The notes under the pieces are model-generated. The model saw only the letters and a program-made list of their open reading frames with translations. It did not search any database and had not been told where the DNA came from. Position numbers and translations under genes: made by a program. Positions 18,024 through 25,495 of a stretch of 64,000 bases of DNA are shown piece by piece. Each line of letters opens with the position of its first letter. Positions within the stretch are counted from its first letter, which is position 1. Source of the stretch: Cardiobacterium valvarum. GTDB taxonomy: Bacteria; Pseudomonadota; Gammaproteobacteria; Cardiobacteriales; Cardiobacteriaceae. The DNA lies in assembly GCF_900460955.1 (NCBI RefSeq), contig NZ_UFUW01000001.1, forward strand, positions 1,610,738 through 1,674,737, written 5' to 3'.

Positions 18024-19799
18024 TTAATGGTTCGCTTGTTCTGCTTCTGCGCCGTACACCCGTTTGGCCGGCTGGGACTTAGTGATGCAGACGTCGCTGT
18101 AGGCAATTTCCGGTTTTTCCCCGTTCTCCTGACGGAAGGCCAGGGTGTGTTTGAGGAACTTGTCGTCGTCGCGTTCGGGGTAATCGAGCCGCTGGTGCGA
18201 GCCGCGCGATTCAGTGCGCTGTTCGGCGGAATAGATCATGGTTTCGGCGACATCCAGCAGGTAACCAAGCTCAATGGTGGTAAGCCAGTCGGTGTTAAAG
18301 GTATCGCTGTGGTCGGTGACGCGGACGTTTTGGTAACGCGCTTTCAGTTCCTTGATTTTGGCACTGGCGCGGGCGCAGTTTTCAGCGCTGCGGTAAATGC
18401 CGATTTCCGCTTCCATCATCGCGGTGAGTTCGCGGCGGATGTCTGCCGGTTTTTCGCTGCCACCACTGCGGTTTTTCAGTTCAAGGAACGGTTGCCAGGC
18501 TTTTTCGGCGAGTTGGGCAAATTGTTCTTTGCTGGCGTGATAGCTGCTGCCGCTGGCGCGTTTCCAGGCATCTTCCCCGGCTACTTTGCCGAAAACGCAG
18601 AGTTCGGCGAGTGAGTTCGAGCCAAGGCGGTTTGCGCCGTGCAGGCCGACGGATGAACATTCGCCGACAGCAAAGAGGCCTTGCAGGCGGGTCTCGCAGC
18701 GCTGGTCGGTTTCAATGCCGCCCATGGTGTAGTGGGCGGTCGGGCGGACAGGGATCGGCTCGTGCACCGGGTCAACGCCAACGAATTTTTTCGCCAGCGA
18801 GCAGATGAAGGGCAGACGCTCGGTAAGGTAGGCTTCGCCAAGGTGGCGCAGGTCGAGGTTGACCACATCGCCGCGCGGGTTCTGCACAGTACGCCCCGCT
18901 TTCCATTCGTGATAGAAGGCTTGCGAGAGTTTGTCGCGCGGGCCGAGTTCCATGTATTTGTTTTTGGGTTCACCAATCGGGGTTTCCGGCCCGAGACCGT
19001 AATCTTGCAGATAGCGGTAGCCGTCTTTATTGGTGAGAATGCCGCCTTCGCCCCGGCAACCTTCCGTCATCAGGATGCCGGAACCGGGCAGGCCGGTCGG
19101 GTGATACTGCACAAATTCCATGTCGCGCAGCGGTACGCCGTGGCGGTAGGCAAGCGCCATCCCGTCGCCGGTAACGATGCCACCGTTGGTGTTGAAGGCG
19201 AAGACGCGACCGGCACCACCTGTTGCGATGATGACGGATTTAGCCTGCACGGCACGCAGGACGCCATTTTGCACGTCGTAGCAAAGGACACCATGCAATG
19301 CACCCTTCTCTTCAATCAAGTCAACGGCGAAATGCTCGTCCAAGCGGTGGATATTGGGGAATTGCAGCGAAGTCTGGAACAGGGTGTGCAGCATATGGAA
19401 GCCGCTTTTATCCGCCGCAAACCAGGTACGCGGGATTTTCATCCCGCCGAAACGGCGTACGTTGGCGCGTCCATCAGGTTTGCGCGACCACGGGCAGCCC
19501 CAGTGTTCAAGCTGGATCATTTCTTCGGTGGCGTGTTCAACGAAGTATTGCACCACGTCCTGCTCACACAGCCAGTCGCCGCCTGAAACCGTGTCATTAA
19601 AGTGGTATTCAAGCGAGTCGTCTTCGCGCACCACGCCTGCCGAGCCGCCTTCTGCCGCCACGGTATGGCTGCGCATCGGATAGACTTTGGAAATCAGGCT
19701 GATTTTGGCATTAGGCGCACTGCGGGCGATTTCGATCGCGGCACGCAACCCGGCGCCACCGGCGCCGACGATGGCCACATCGGACTGGATTATGTCCAT
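18024..19799 (-). CDS. frdA: fumarate reductase flavoprotein subunit
   Basis: The 591-residue catalytic subunit reduces fumarate to succinate (E. coli FrdA 602). It has the FAD-binding GAGGAGLRAAIE (residues 12-23), the covalent-FAD histidine H45 in RSHTVAAEGG, and the active-site segments HPTGLPGSGILMTEGCRGEGG (split here at its centre) and RPTAHYTMGGIETD. The ATG at 19799 follows GAGGT; an upstream in-frame start has no ribosome site. The absence of an SdhC/SdhD-type anchor and the presence of FrdC and FrdD mark this as fumarate reductase, not succinate dehydrogenase. A near-perfect FNR site lies 127 bases upstream. Confidence 0.95.
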   Translation of the reverse strand: MDIIQSDVAIVGAGGAGLRAAIEIARSAPNAKISLISKVYPMRSHTVAAEGGSAGVVREDDSLEYHFNDTVSGGDWLCEQDVVQYFVEHATEEMIQLEHWGCPWSRKPDGRANVRRFGGMKIPRTWFAADKSGFHMLHTLFQTSLQFPNIHRLDEHFAVDLIEEKGALHGVLCYDVQNGVLRAVQAKSVIIATGGAGRVFAFNTNGGIVTGDGMALAYRHGVPLRDMEFVQYHPTGLPGSGILMTEGCRGEGGILTNKDGYRYLQDYGLGPETPIGEPKNKYMELGPRDKLSQAFYHEWKAGRTVQNPRGDVVNLDLRHLGEAYLTERLPFICSLAKKFVGVDPVHEPIPVRPTAHYTMGGIETDQRCETRLQGLFAVGECSSVGLHGANRLGSNSLAELCVFGKVAGEDAWKRASGSSYHASKEQFAQLAEKAWQPFLELKNRSGGSEKPADIRRELTAMMEAEIGIYRSAENCARASAKIKELKARYQNVRVTDHSDTFNTDWLTTIELGYLLDVAETMIYSAEQRTESRGSHQRLDYPERDDDKFLKHTLAFRQENGEKPEIAYSDVCITKSQPAKRVYGAEAEQANH

Positions 19800-19889
19800 A
19801 GGGTACCTCTTTGTTATGTTTCTTGTGGATACGCGCATTTTATCATCATTTTATCGGCGCAGGCGAATGTAATCGGCTTTTTCCTTAAT

Positions 19890-19939
19890 GAAAATAAGAA
19901 TTTATAAGCACCAAATGGGTTCGCATTGAGGCAAATCAA
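19890..19939 (-). promoter_or_regulatory. FNR-type anaerobic promoter of frdABCD
   Basis: The 14-mer TTGAGGCAAATCAA at 19926-19939 matches the FNR/ANR consensus TTGAT-N4-ATCAA at nine of ten positions. On the minus strand an AT-rich TATAAA-like -10 (about 19901-19906) lies about 29 bases downstream of its centre, close to a class II arrangement with FNR near -41. This predicts oxygen-repressed, FNR-activated transcription of frd, as known in E. coli. Confidence 0.7.
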
Positions 19940-20100
19940 GTGGCAATCCACCGCCGGTCCTCGTGCAATTTCTCGCTTTCATTGAGGATTTTTGTGCAAC
20001 GATACTTTTGTTTCTCAATATTGGATGAGGGCAGTATTTCCTTTTCCTTGCCCTCTATGCCACCCGCTTGCCGTTCATGGGCAACTGCGGCGATACTGGG

Positions 20101-21084
20101 CTACGTTCCTTGCGGTTGCAGCATGTGCATGATGAGACGGATAAGCGTGTCTTTTTGTGCCGGGGCGGATTCGGCGACAAGCAGGGTCAGGGCAGCAAGG
20201 CCGGTGTCGTTGATGACGGGGTCACCGTCAGCGCGCAGCAGGCGGTGGTTGCGGTGCAGGAAATCCACGAACAGGAAGGCGCCGCTGCGCTTGTTGCCAT
20301 CGGCAAAGGGGTGATTCTTCACCACGAAATAAAGCAGGTGCGCCGCTTTGCTTTCGATGGTGGGATAGGCAGGGGCGCCGAAAATGCTTTGTTCGAGGTT
20401 GCCCAGCAGGGCGGCGAAACCGTCTTCCCGTTCGCGGGCGAAGAGTTCGGTCGCCTCACCGCGCGCGATGAGTTGTTGTTTGAAGGTATGCAGCGCGGTG
20501 CGCGCTTCTTGCACATTGGGCAGGATGCCGCCGCTTTCACCTGATGGTTCTTGCAGCAGGCCTGCGTCGTATTGCTGCAGCCAGAGGAAGGTGTGGGTGT
20601 AGCGGCTGACGATGTCCACCAAACCGCGCCCGCTGTCCACGGTCAGTTCGGGGGAAGCAGCGGTTTTTTGGATGAGCCGCAGCGCCTGTTCGAGTTCGGC
20701 GGCGTTTTGTTGCAGACGTTGTTGATTCAGCGCGTAGCCTTTGAGCAGGTAATCTTTCAGACGTGCCGTCGCCCAGCGGCGGAAGGCGACGCCTTGCGGT
20801 GACTTGATGCGGTAGCCCACCGAGATGACGGTTTCCAGGTCGTAGTAGGTGACCGGGCGGTCGGCAGAAGCAATATGCATTTTTTGCATATTGCTTTCTG
20901 TATTGATCTCGCCTTCTTCCAAGGCATTGTTTATATGGCGGGAAATGACGGATTGGTCACGGCCAAACAGTGTCACCATTTGTGCCTGTGAAAGCCAGAC
21001 GGTGTCGGTGTCGAAGCGGACTTCGACTTGGGTTTGTCCATCCGCACTTTGGTAGATTTCGATGGGGTTGTGGGTATGCGTCAT
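20101..21084 (-). CDS. RhuM-family protein with a Doc-type Fic domain
   Basis: A 327-residue two-domain protein. Residues 1-130 match the RhuM/virulence-protein N-terminus: EVRFDTDTVWLSQAQMVTLFGRDQSVISRHINN (a DNA-binding-like segment), then YYDLETVISVGYRIKS and FRRWATARLKDYLLKGY. The C-terminal half is a Fic/Doc fold with HPFADGNKRSGAF from H258. The lysine after GN, in place of the glycine of AMPylating Fic proteins, is shared with Doc toxins, which phosphorylate EF-Tu. Such fusions are often called cell-filamentation or death-on-curing proteins. No antitoxin gene is adjacent. The gene is monocistronic, with its own start region (21085-21124). Confidence 0.8.
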   Translation of the reverse strand: MTHTHNPIEIYQSADGQTQVEVRFDTDTVWLSQAQMVTLFGRDQSVISRHINNALEEGEINTESNMQKMHIASADRPVTYYDLETVISVGYRIKSPQGVAFRRWATARLKDYLLKGYALNQQRLQQNAAELEQALRLIQKTAASPELTVDSGRGLVDIVSRYTHTFLWLQQYDAGLLQEPSGESGGILPNVQEARTALHTFKQQLIARGEATELFAREREDGFAALLGNLEQSIFGAPAYPTIESKAAHLLYFVVKNHPFADGNKRSGAFLFVDFLHRNHRLLRADGDPVINDTGLAALTLLVAESAPAQKDTLIRLIMHMLQPQGT

Positions 21085-21124
21085 GATACGGTCATTTTTT
21101 TGGTTGACCGCTTATGTTAGCAAA

Positions 21125-21149
21125 ATGCGCCCGCAGGGAATGCGGGCGC
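21125..21149 (-). terminator. hairpin after the PP2C-like gene
   Basis: TGCGCCCGCA / TGCGGGCGCA with a short loop forms a stem of about 10 bp, 23 bases beyond the stop of the leftward gene. It is followed on that strand by ATTTTGC, a weak T-tract. Confidence 0.65.
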
Positions 21150-21171
21150 AGCAAGGGTAAGGGAAACGGGC

Positions 21172-22119
21172 TTATTTTTTCCGCTGATATATCAGCACGG
21201 CGCGGTCATCAAAGCTGTAGTTGTCTTTGCTGATGCCTTTGGTTGAGGGGTGCTTGATGCGCATCGGGTCTGCGGCGAGTTGTTCACGCAGGGTTTTTTC
21301 GTAGCTGTCCACACTCGCTTCGGGCGGATAGATTTCGTATCCGTCCGAGCTGAGTTCGATGACTTCCGGCGCTTTGTCGAATTGCCATACGCGCAGTTTG
21401 TCGTGCGGGATGGGGAAGCCGTCGATGGCCCAGAACTGGAAGGCGGCGGGCGCTTCGGGGTTGTTCTGGAATTCGGCCTGGCGTTGCAGGAGCGGCAGGA
21501 TGTAGTAGCGGCCGAGGTCGTTCTCACGGATTTGTTCGTCGCTCAGTTTGAGTTCGTCGATGACTTTGACGCGCAGGGCGCTGTTTAGGGTGTCAACCAG
21601 TTTTTCTTCGTCGTTATAGGCTTTGCCGTCGATGCGCGCTTTGGAATCCCCAATGGCGACGAGTTCGTTTTTGTCGAGGTTGTACCAGATGAGGGTGGCA
21701 GTCGGTCGGTTGACCGGTTCTTTGGCGAAGTCGATGTCTTTGTTCGCGGTGTAGAAGTCCTGGTATTTGTCGTTGATGCGTTTCAGGATTTCTTCTTTGT
21801 CAGTGTTGGGCGGCAGGTTCTGGAAGATGTCCTGGATGATGTCGCGGCTGACGCGGCCGCCTTTTTTGCCGTCGTAGGTTTTGCCGGATTTGTCGGTCGC
21901 CCCGTCAAAGACGGCGAGGTAGTGGTCGTTATAGAAGAGGCCGTCTTCGCAAACGGCGTTGTTTTTTTCGCCCGCGCCTTTTTTGCTTTCGAGGAAGTAG
22001 GCGATTTTGCTGCCGTCTTTGAGGGTGGCGGCGGTTTCTTTGCTGTATTGCAGGTCGTCTTTAGCTTGAGCGGCGAGGCTAATGGTCGCAATAGTGGCGG
22101 CGAGGAGAGCTTTTTGCAT
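21172..22119 (-). CDS. exported PP2C-like (PPM) protein phosphatase
   Basis: A 315-residue protein. The chosen ATG follows AAGGAAAAC and gives a signal peptide (MQKALLAATIATISLAAQAKD), so the product should be periplasmic or secreted. The mature part follows the PP2C motif order: CEDGLF, then LAVFDGATDKSG with the metal-binding Asp-Gly, GGRVSRDIIQDIF, then NELVAIGDSKARIDG (the GDSR motif), and finally YSFDDRAVLIYQ in the position of the usual D-[DN]-x-[TA] strand. PP2C enzymes remove phosphate from Ser/Thr using two metal ions and are nearly always cytoplasmic, which makes the signal peptide notable. The catalytic Asp set seems complete, but alignment is needed. Upstream is a 374-base region rich in hairpins and repeats. 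Confidence 0.6.
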   Translation of the reverse strand: MQKALLAATIATISLAAQAKDDLQYSKETAATLKDGSKIAYFLESKKGAGEKNNAVCEDGLFYNDHYLAVFDGATDKSGKTYDGKKGGRVSRDIIQDIFQNLPPNTDKEEILKRINDKYQDFYTANKDIDFAKEPVNRPTATLIWYNLDKNELVAIGDSKARIDGKAYNDEEKLVDTLNSALRVKVIDELKLSDEQIRENDLGRYYILPLLQRQAEFQNNPEAPAAFQFWAIDGFPIPHDKLRVWQFDKAPEVIELSSDGYEIYPPEASVDSYEKTLREQLAADPMRIKHPSTKGISKDNYSFDDRAVLIYQRKK

Positions 22120-22492
22120 GGTGTTTTCCTTTTTGGGGGGAAGGATGGGAGCCGAGTGTGGGATTCCCGCGCCCGGCAGGCTGCGCTCTGGCTGTGCAGA
22201 GTGTTGGTACCGGCTGCCTTTATCTACGGCACGGGCGAAGCGGAGGCGTTCGTCGCTTGTGCCGTAGACAAAGACCGCCACCATTGGCGGTGGTCAGGGT
22301 TGGTAGCGGTTTGCTACGAACCCAGTATTTGTCCCGCTTGGCGGCGAGCCCAGTGTTTGTCCCGCTTGGCGGCTTTTATCTGACGCAAATCGTGTGGCAA
22401 CGGATTATTCAGCCAAGCGGGATGGTTGCCGGGTTTTGTCGCTATACGGTTAGTTCAGCCCCTCCCCCAGCGGGAGAGAGGTTTTCATTGGC
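22120..22492. other. gene-free region with hairpins and copies of the 25-bp repeat family
   Basis: No convincing gene. Bases 22218-22273 hold a 15-base inverted repeat (CTTTATCTACGGCAC / GTGCCGTAGACAAAG, one mismatch) with a 26-base loop, followed by a CCGCCA / TGGCGG hairpin. Bases 22321-22372 carry two diverged units of the repeat family (CAGTATTTGTCCCGCTTGGCGG) 28 bases apart. Bases 22413-22443 carry one inverted copy with its leader (GGGTTTTGTCGC on this strand). The region lies between dctP and the PP2C-like gene. Confidence 0.7.
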
Positions 22493-23476
22493 TTATTGCG
22501 GCGCTTTGTCTTTGATGCGTTTGATCAGATCGGCCATTTTTTCCGAGCTTTTTGCCGCATCTTCGTGCATCGGCAAGACTTTTGCGGCAAATGCGGCGGT
22601 GTCCACGTCTTCCACGAAAGTCACGCCCAGTTTGTCTTTGGCTTCTTTGATGACTTTGTCGGTGTTTTCTTTCCACAGGTCTTTTTGCAGCATCATGGAT
22701 TCGCGACCGGCTTTTTTGATGGCGGCTTGCTGCTCAGGGGAGAGTTTGTCCCAGTCTTTGGTGCTCATGACGAGGACGTCCGGAATCATGGTGTGGCGGT
22801 CGTAGCTGTAATACTTGCTGACTTCGCCGTGGCGGTTGTCAACCAGTGCGGATTCGTTGTTTTCCGCACCGTCAACCACGCCTTGTTGCAGGGCGGTGTA
22901 GAGTTCGCCGAAGGCAATCGGGGTGGGGTTGGCACCGAGTGTTTCCACCATTTTCACCGCTGTTGGGCTGGGCTGGACGCGGATTTTCATGCCTTTCAAA
23001 TCGTCCGGGGTTTTAATCGGTTTACCGGCGTAGAAGGAGCGGCTGCCTGCGTCGTAGTAGGTGATGCCGATGAAGCCTTTGTCTTTGGAGGCGTTCAATA
23101 CTTCGTCACCGATGTCGCTGGTGAGCACGTCGTAGTAGTGCTGTTCGTTTTTGAAGATGTAGGGCAGGTTGAAGACGCCGTAGAGCGGCTCGAAGGCTTC
23201 GAGTTCGGCGGCGTTCGATTTGGCGAGCGCGAGGCCGCCCGATTGCACGAGTTCAACGGATTCACGCTGGGTGCCGAGCTGGGCGTTCGGGTAGATGCGG
23301 ATTTTGACTTCGCCATTGGTGTATTCCTTCACTTTGTCAGCGAAGTTTTCCATGGCTTTGTGCACGGGGATATCTTTGCTCTGGTTGTGGGAGAGTTTGA
23401 GGGTGACGGCGGCCTGGCTACCGGCAGCGAGGCCAAAGGCAAGGGCGGCGGCAAGGGCTTTTTTCGTGAAGGTCAT
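22493..23476 (-). CDS. dctP: TRAP transporter substrate-binding protein DctP
   Basis: A 327-residue periplasmic receptor. The signal peptide covers residues 1-22. TRAP signatures include LKLSHNQSKDIPVHKAMENFA, the DLKGMKIRVQPSPTAVKMVE block with the substrate-carboxylate arginine (about residue 150) and GVVDGAENNESALV near 195. The arginine implies an organic acid ligand. The gene is divergent from the two membrane subunits; the shared 133-base region holds a GntR-type palindrome. With uxaC and GH31 next door, a hexuronate is a likely ligand (inference). Confidence 0.9.
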   Translation of the reverse strand: MTFTKKALAAALAFGLAAGSQAAVTLKLSHNQSKDIPVHKAMENFADKVKEYTNGEVKIRIYPNAQLGTQRESVELVQSGGLALAKSNAAELEAFEPLYGVFNLPYIFKNEQHYYDVLTSDIGDEVLNASKDKGFIGITYYDAGSRSFYAGKPIKTPDDLKGMKIRVQPSPTAVKMVETLGANPTPIAFGELYTALQQGVVDGAENNESALVDNRHGEVSKYYSYDRHTMIPDVLVMSTKDWDKLSPEQQAAIKKAGRESMMLQKDLWKENTDKVIKEAKDKLGVTFVEDVDTAAFAAKVLPMHEDAAKSSEKMADLIKRIKDKAPQ

Positions 23477-23545
23477 GGATTTTCTCCGTTGTGTGTGAAT
23501 GCCTGTGGTTTATGTTATGTCTTCCTGTGTTTTTTTGTCAATACA

Positions 23546-23557
23546 TTGGTTGACCAC
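23546..23557. promoter_or_regulatory. candidate GntR/UxuR-type operator between dctP and dctQM
   Basis: TTGGTTGACCAC contains the perfect palindrome TGGT-TG-ACCA, the core of operators for FadR-subfamily GntR regulators such as UxuR and ExuR (TTGGTATACCAA). It is placed centrally between the divergent transporter genes. No regulator gene is in the window. Confidence 0.4.
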
Positions 23558-23609
23558 TCACAGAAAAATGGTTAATCTGCGCCTATTTCCTATTCTCCGC
23601 GAGGTGTTT

Positions 23610-24182
23610 ATGTCTGATGTTGCTGTTCCCCCCCGTTCGCCGTTGGCGCGGCTCGCCGCCGTCGTCCGCTTGGCGAATGGTTATGTGTTGACGGTGCTGG
23701 CGTTTGCGCTGGTGGTCTGTGTGGTGTGGCAGGTGATGTCACGCTATACGCAGGTATGGGCGAACAAGATGCCCCTGGTTTTTCTGGCTGACCTGTTACG
23801 CCTAATCAAGCCCAGCACGGTCACGGATGAACTGGCGCGCTTCATGTTTATGTGGGTCGGGCTGCTCGGCGCCGCGCAGGCATCTGCCTACAAGCAGCAT
23901 CTGGCGATTGATTTGCTGGCCATGAAGCTGCAAGGCGGAGCGAAACGTGCGCTGAATGTGGTCATTGAGTGCTGCATCATCGCTTTTGCCGCGCTGGTGA
24001 TGATCAAGGGCGGCTGGGAACTCACCGTCAAGACGTTCGCCAATGACCAGGTCACGCCCGCACTGCAATGGCCGATGGGCTATGTCTATATGGTCGTGCC
24101 GGTTGCAGGCGCCTTGATGGTGTTTTTTGCCGTGGTGGAAATCGTGAACACATTATCAGGCCGTGAAGGGGGTGCCGCATGA
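23610..24182 (+). CDS. dctQ: TRAP transporter small permease DctQ
   Basis: A 190-residue membrane protein with four helices (about 26-46, 70-92, 108-128 and 150-175). The sequence between helices 2 and 3, FMFMWVGLLGAAQASAYKQHLAIDLL, holds the Q-(x)-H-L-x-[IV]-D pattern of the small subunit. The ATG at 23610 follows GAGGTGTTT; an upstream frame extension has no ribosome site. It overlaps dctM by four bases (ATGA). The extra segment ANKMPLVFLADLLRLIKPSTV between helix 1 and 2 is longer than in DctQ itself. Confidence 0.85.
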   Translation: MSDVAVPPRSPLARLAAVVRLANGYVLTVLAFALVVCVVWQVMSRYTQVWANKMPLVFLADLLRLIKPSTVTDELARFMFMWVGLLGAAQASAYKQHLAIDLLAMKLQGGAKRALNVVIECCIIAFAALVMIKGGWELTVKTFANDQVTPALQWPMGYVYMVVPVAGALMVFFAVVEIVNTLSGREGGAA

Positions 24183-25492
24183 GTCCGGAGATGTTGAGTA
24201 TTCTGGTCCTGTTCGGGCTGTTTTTCCTGCTGATGTTCTTGAGTGTGCCGGTGTCGTTTTCCATCGGTATCGCCACGGTGGCGACGATTCTGATCACTAT
24301 GCCGTTTGATAACGCGCTGTTCGTTACCGCGCAGAAGATGATTACCGCGCTGGATAGTTTCGCCCTGCTCGCCCTGCCGTTTTTCATCCTCGCGGGCAAC
24401 ATCATGAACCGGGGCGGGATTGCCATGCGCCTCATCAATCTGGCGCTGGTGCTGGCAGGCCGCCTGCCCGGCGCGCTGGCGCACTGCAACGTCATCGCCA
24501 ATATGCTTTTTGGCTCGATTTCCGGCTCGGCGGTCGCCGCTGCAGCAGCCGTCGGCGGCACGATGAACGAGATGCAGCGCAAGGCGGGCTATGACCCCGG
24601 TTACGCGGCAGCAGTCAACATCGCTTCCTGCCCGACCGGCCTGCTGATTCCGCCCAGCAACACCTTCATCGTCTATTCGTTGATTTCTAACGGCACATCG
24701 GTGGCGGTTCTCTTCCTTGCCGGCTACCTGCCCGGCATCCTGATGGGGCTCGGCATCATGGTGGTTGCAGGTGTCATCGCCTGGCGGCGCAAGTATCCGG
24801 TGAACGAACGCGTGCCGCTTAACGCCGCCGTCGGTGCCTTCATCCAGGCTATCCTGCCGCTATCGCTCGTGATAATCGTCGTTGGCGGTATTGTTGGAGG
24901 CTACTTCACCGCGACCGAAGCTGCGGCCATCGCCGTGGTCTATTCCCTCTTCCTCGCCGTGATCGTCTATCGTGAAGTCAAGCTCAAAGACCTGCCGAAA
25001 ATCTTCCTCGATTCCATGGTGACGAACGCCATCGTCATGCTGCTCATCGGCTGCTCCTCCGGCATGAGCTGGGCCATGGCCAATGCCGACATCCCCTTCA
25101 TCATCGAAGAAGCCATCCTCGCCATGTCCGAGAACAAAATCGTCATCCTGCTGACTATCAACCTGATATTGCTCATCGTCGGCTTTTTCATGGACATGAC
25201 CCCGGCCATCCTCATCTTCACCCCGATCTTCCTACCAATCGCACAATCACTCGGTATGGACCCCGTGCACTTCGGTGTGATGATGACCTTCAACCTCTGC
25301 ATGGGCATCGTTACCCCGCCGGTCGGCAGCTGCCTCTTCGTCGGCTGCTCCGTGGGCAAAGTGCGCCTCGCGCAAGTCATCCCCTTCATGCTGCCGATGT
25401 ACATCGCGCTCATCATCACCCTGCTGCTCGTGACCTTCGTCCCGCAAATTTCCCTGATTCTGCCGAAACTGCTGCTCGGCTACGGAGGCTGA
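24179..25492 (+). CDS. dctM: TRAP transporter large permease DctM
   Basis: A 437-residue protein with about 12 membrane helices, the sodium-coupled channel of the TRAP system. Signatures include FALLALPFFILAGNIMNRGG, NMLFGSISGSAVAAAAAVG and GYDPGYAAAVNIASCPTGLLIPPSN, all strongly conserved in DctM. It is coupled to dctQ and is followed three bases later by the GH31 gene, so the transporter and glycosidase share a message. Confidence 0.93.
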   Translation: MSPEMLSILVLFGLFFLLMFLSVPVSFSIGIATVATILITMPFDNALFVTAQKMITALDSFALLALPFFILAGNIMNRGGIAMRLINLALVLAGRLPGALAHCNVIANMLFGSISGSAVAAAAAVGGTMNEMQRKAGYDPGYAAAVNIASCPTGLLIPPSNTFIVYSLISNGTSVAVLFLAGYLPGILMGLGIMVVAGVIAWRRKYPVNERVPLNAAVGAFIQAILPLSLVIIVVGGIVGGYFTATEAAAIAVVYSLFLAVIVYREVKLKDLPKIFLDSMVTNAIVMLLIGCSSGMSWAMANADIPFIIEEAILAMSENKIVILLTINLILLIVGFFMDMTPAILIFTPIFLPIAQSLGMDPVHFGVMMTFNLCMGIVTPPVGSCLFVGCSVGKVRLAQVIPFMLPMYIALIITLLLVTFVPQISLILPKLLLGYGG

Positions 25493-25495
25493 CCC

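Noticed and set aside
18024..19799. Succinate dehydrogenase flavoprotein (SdhA).
   Set aside because: The two following membrane proteins match FrdC and FrdD, and an FNR site is upstream, so fumarate reductase fits better.
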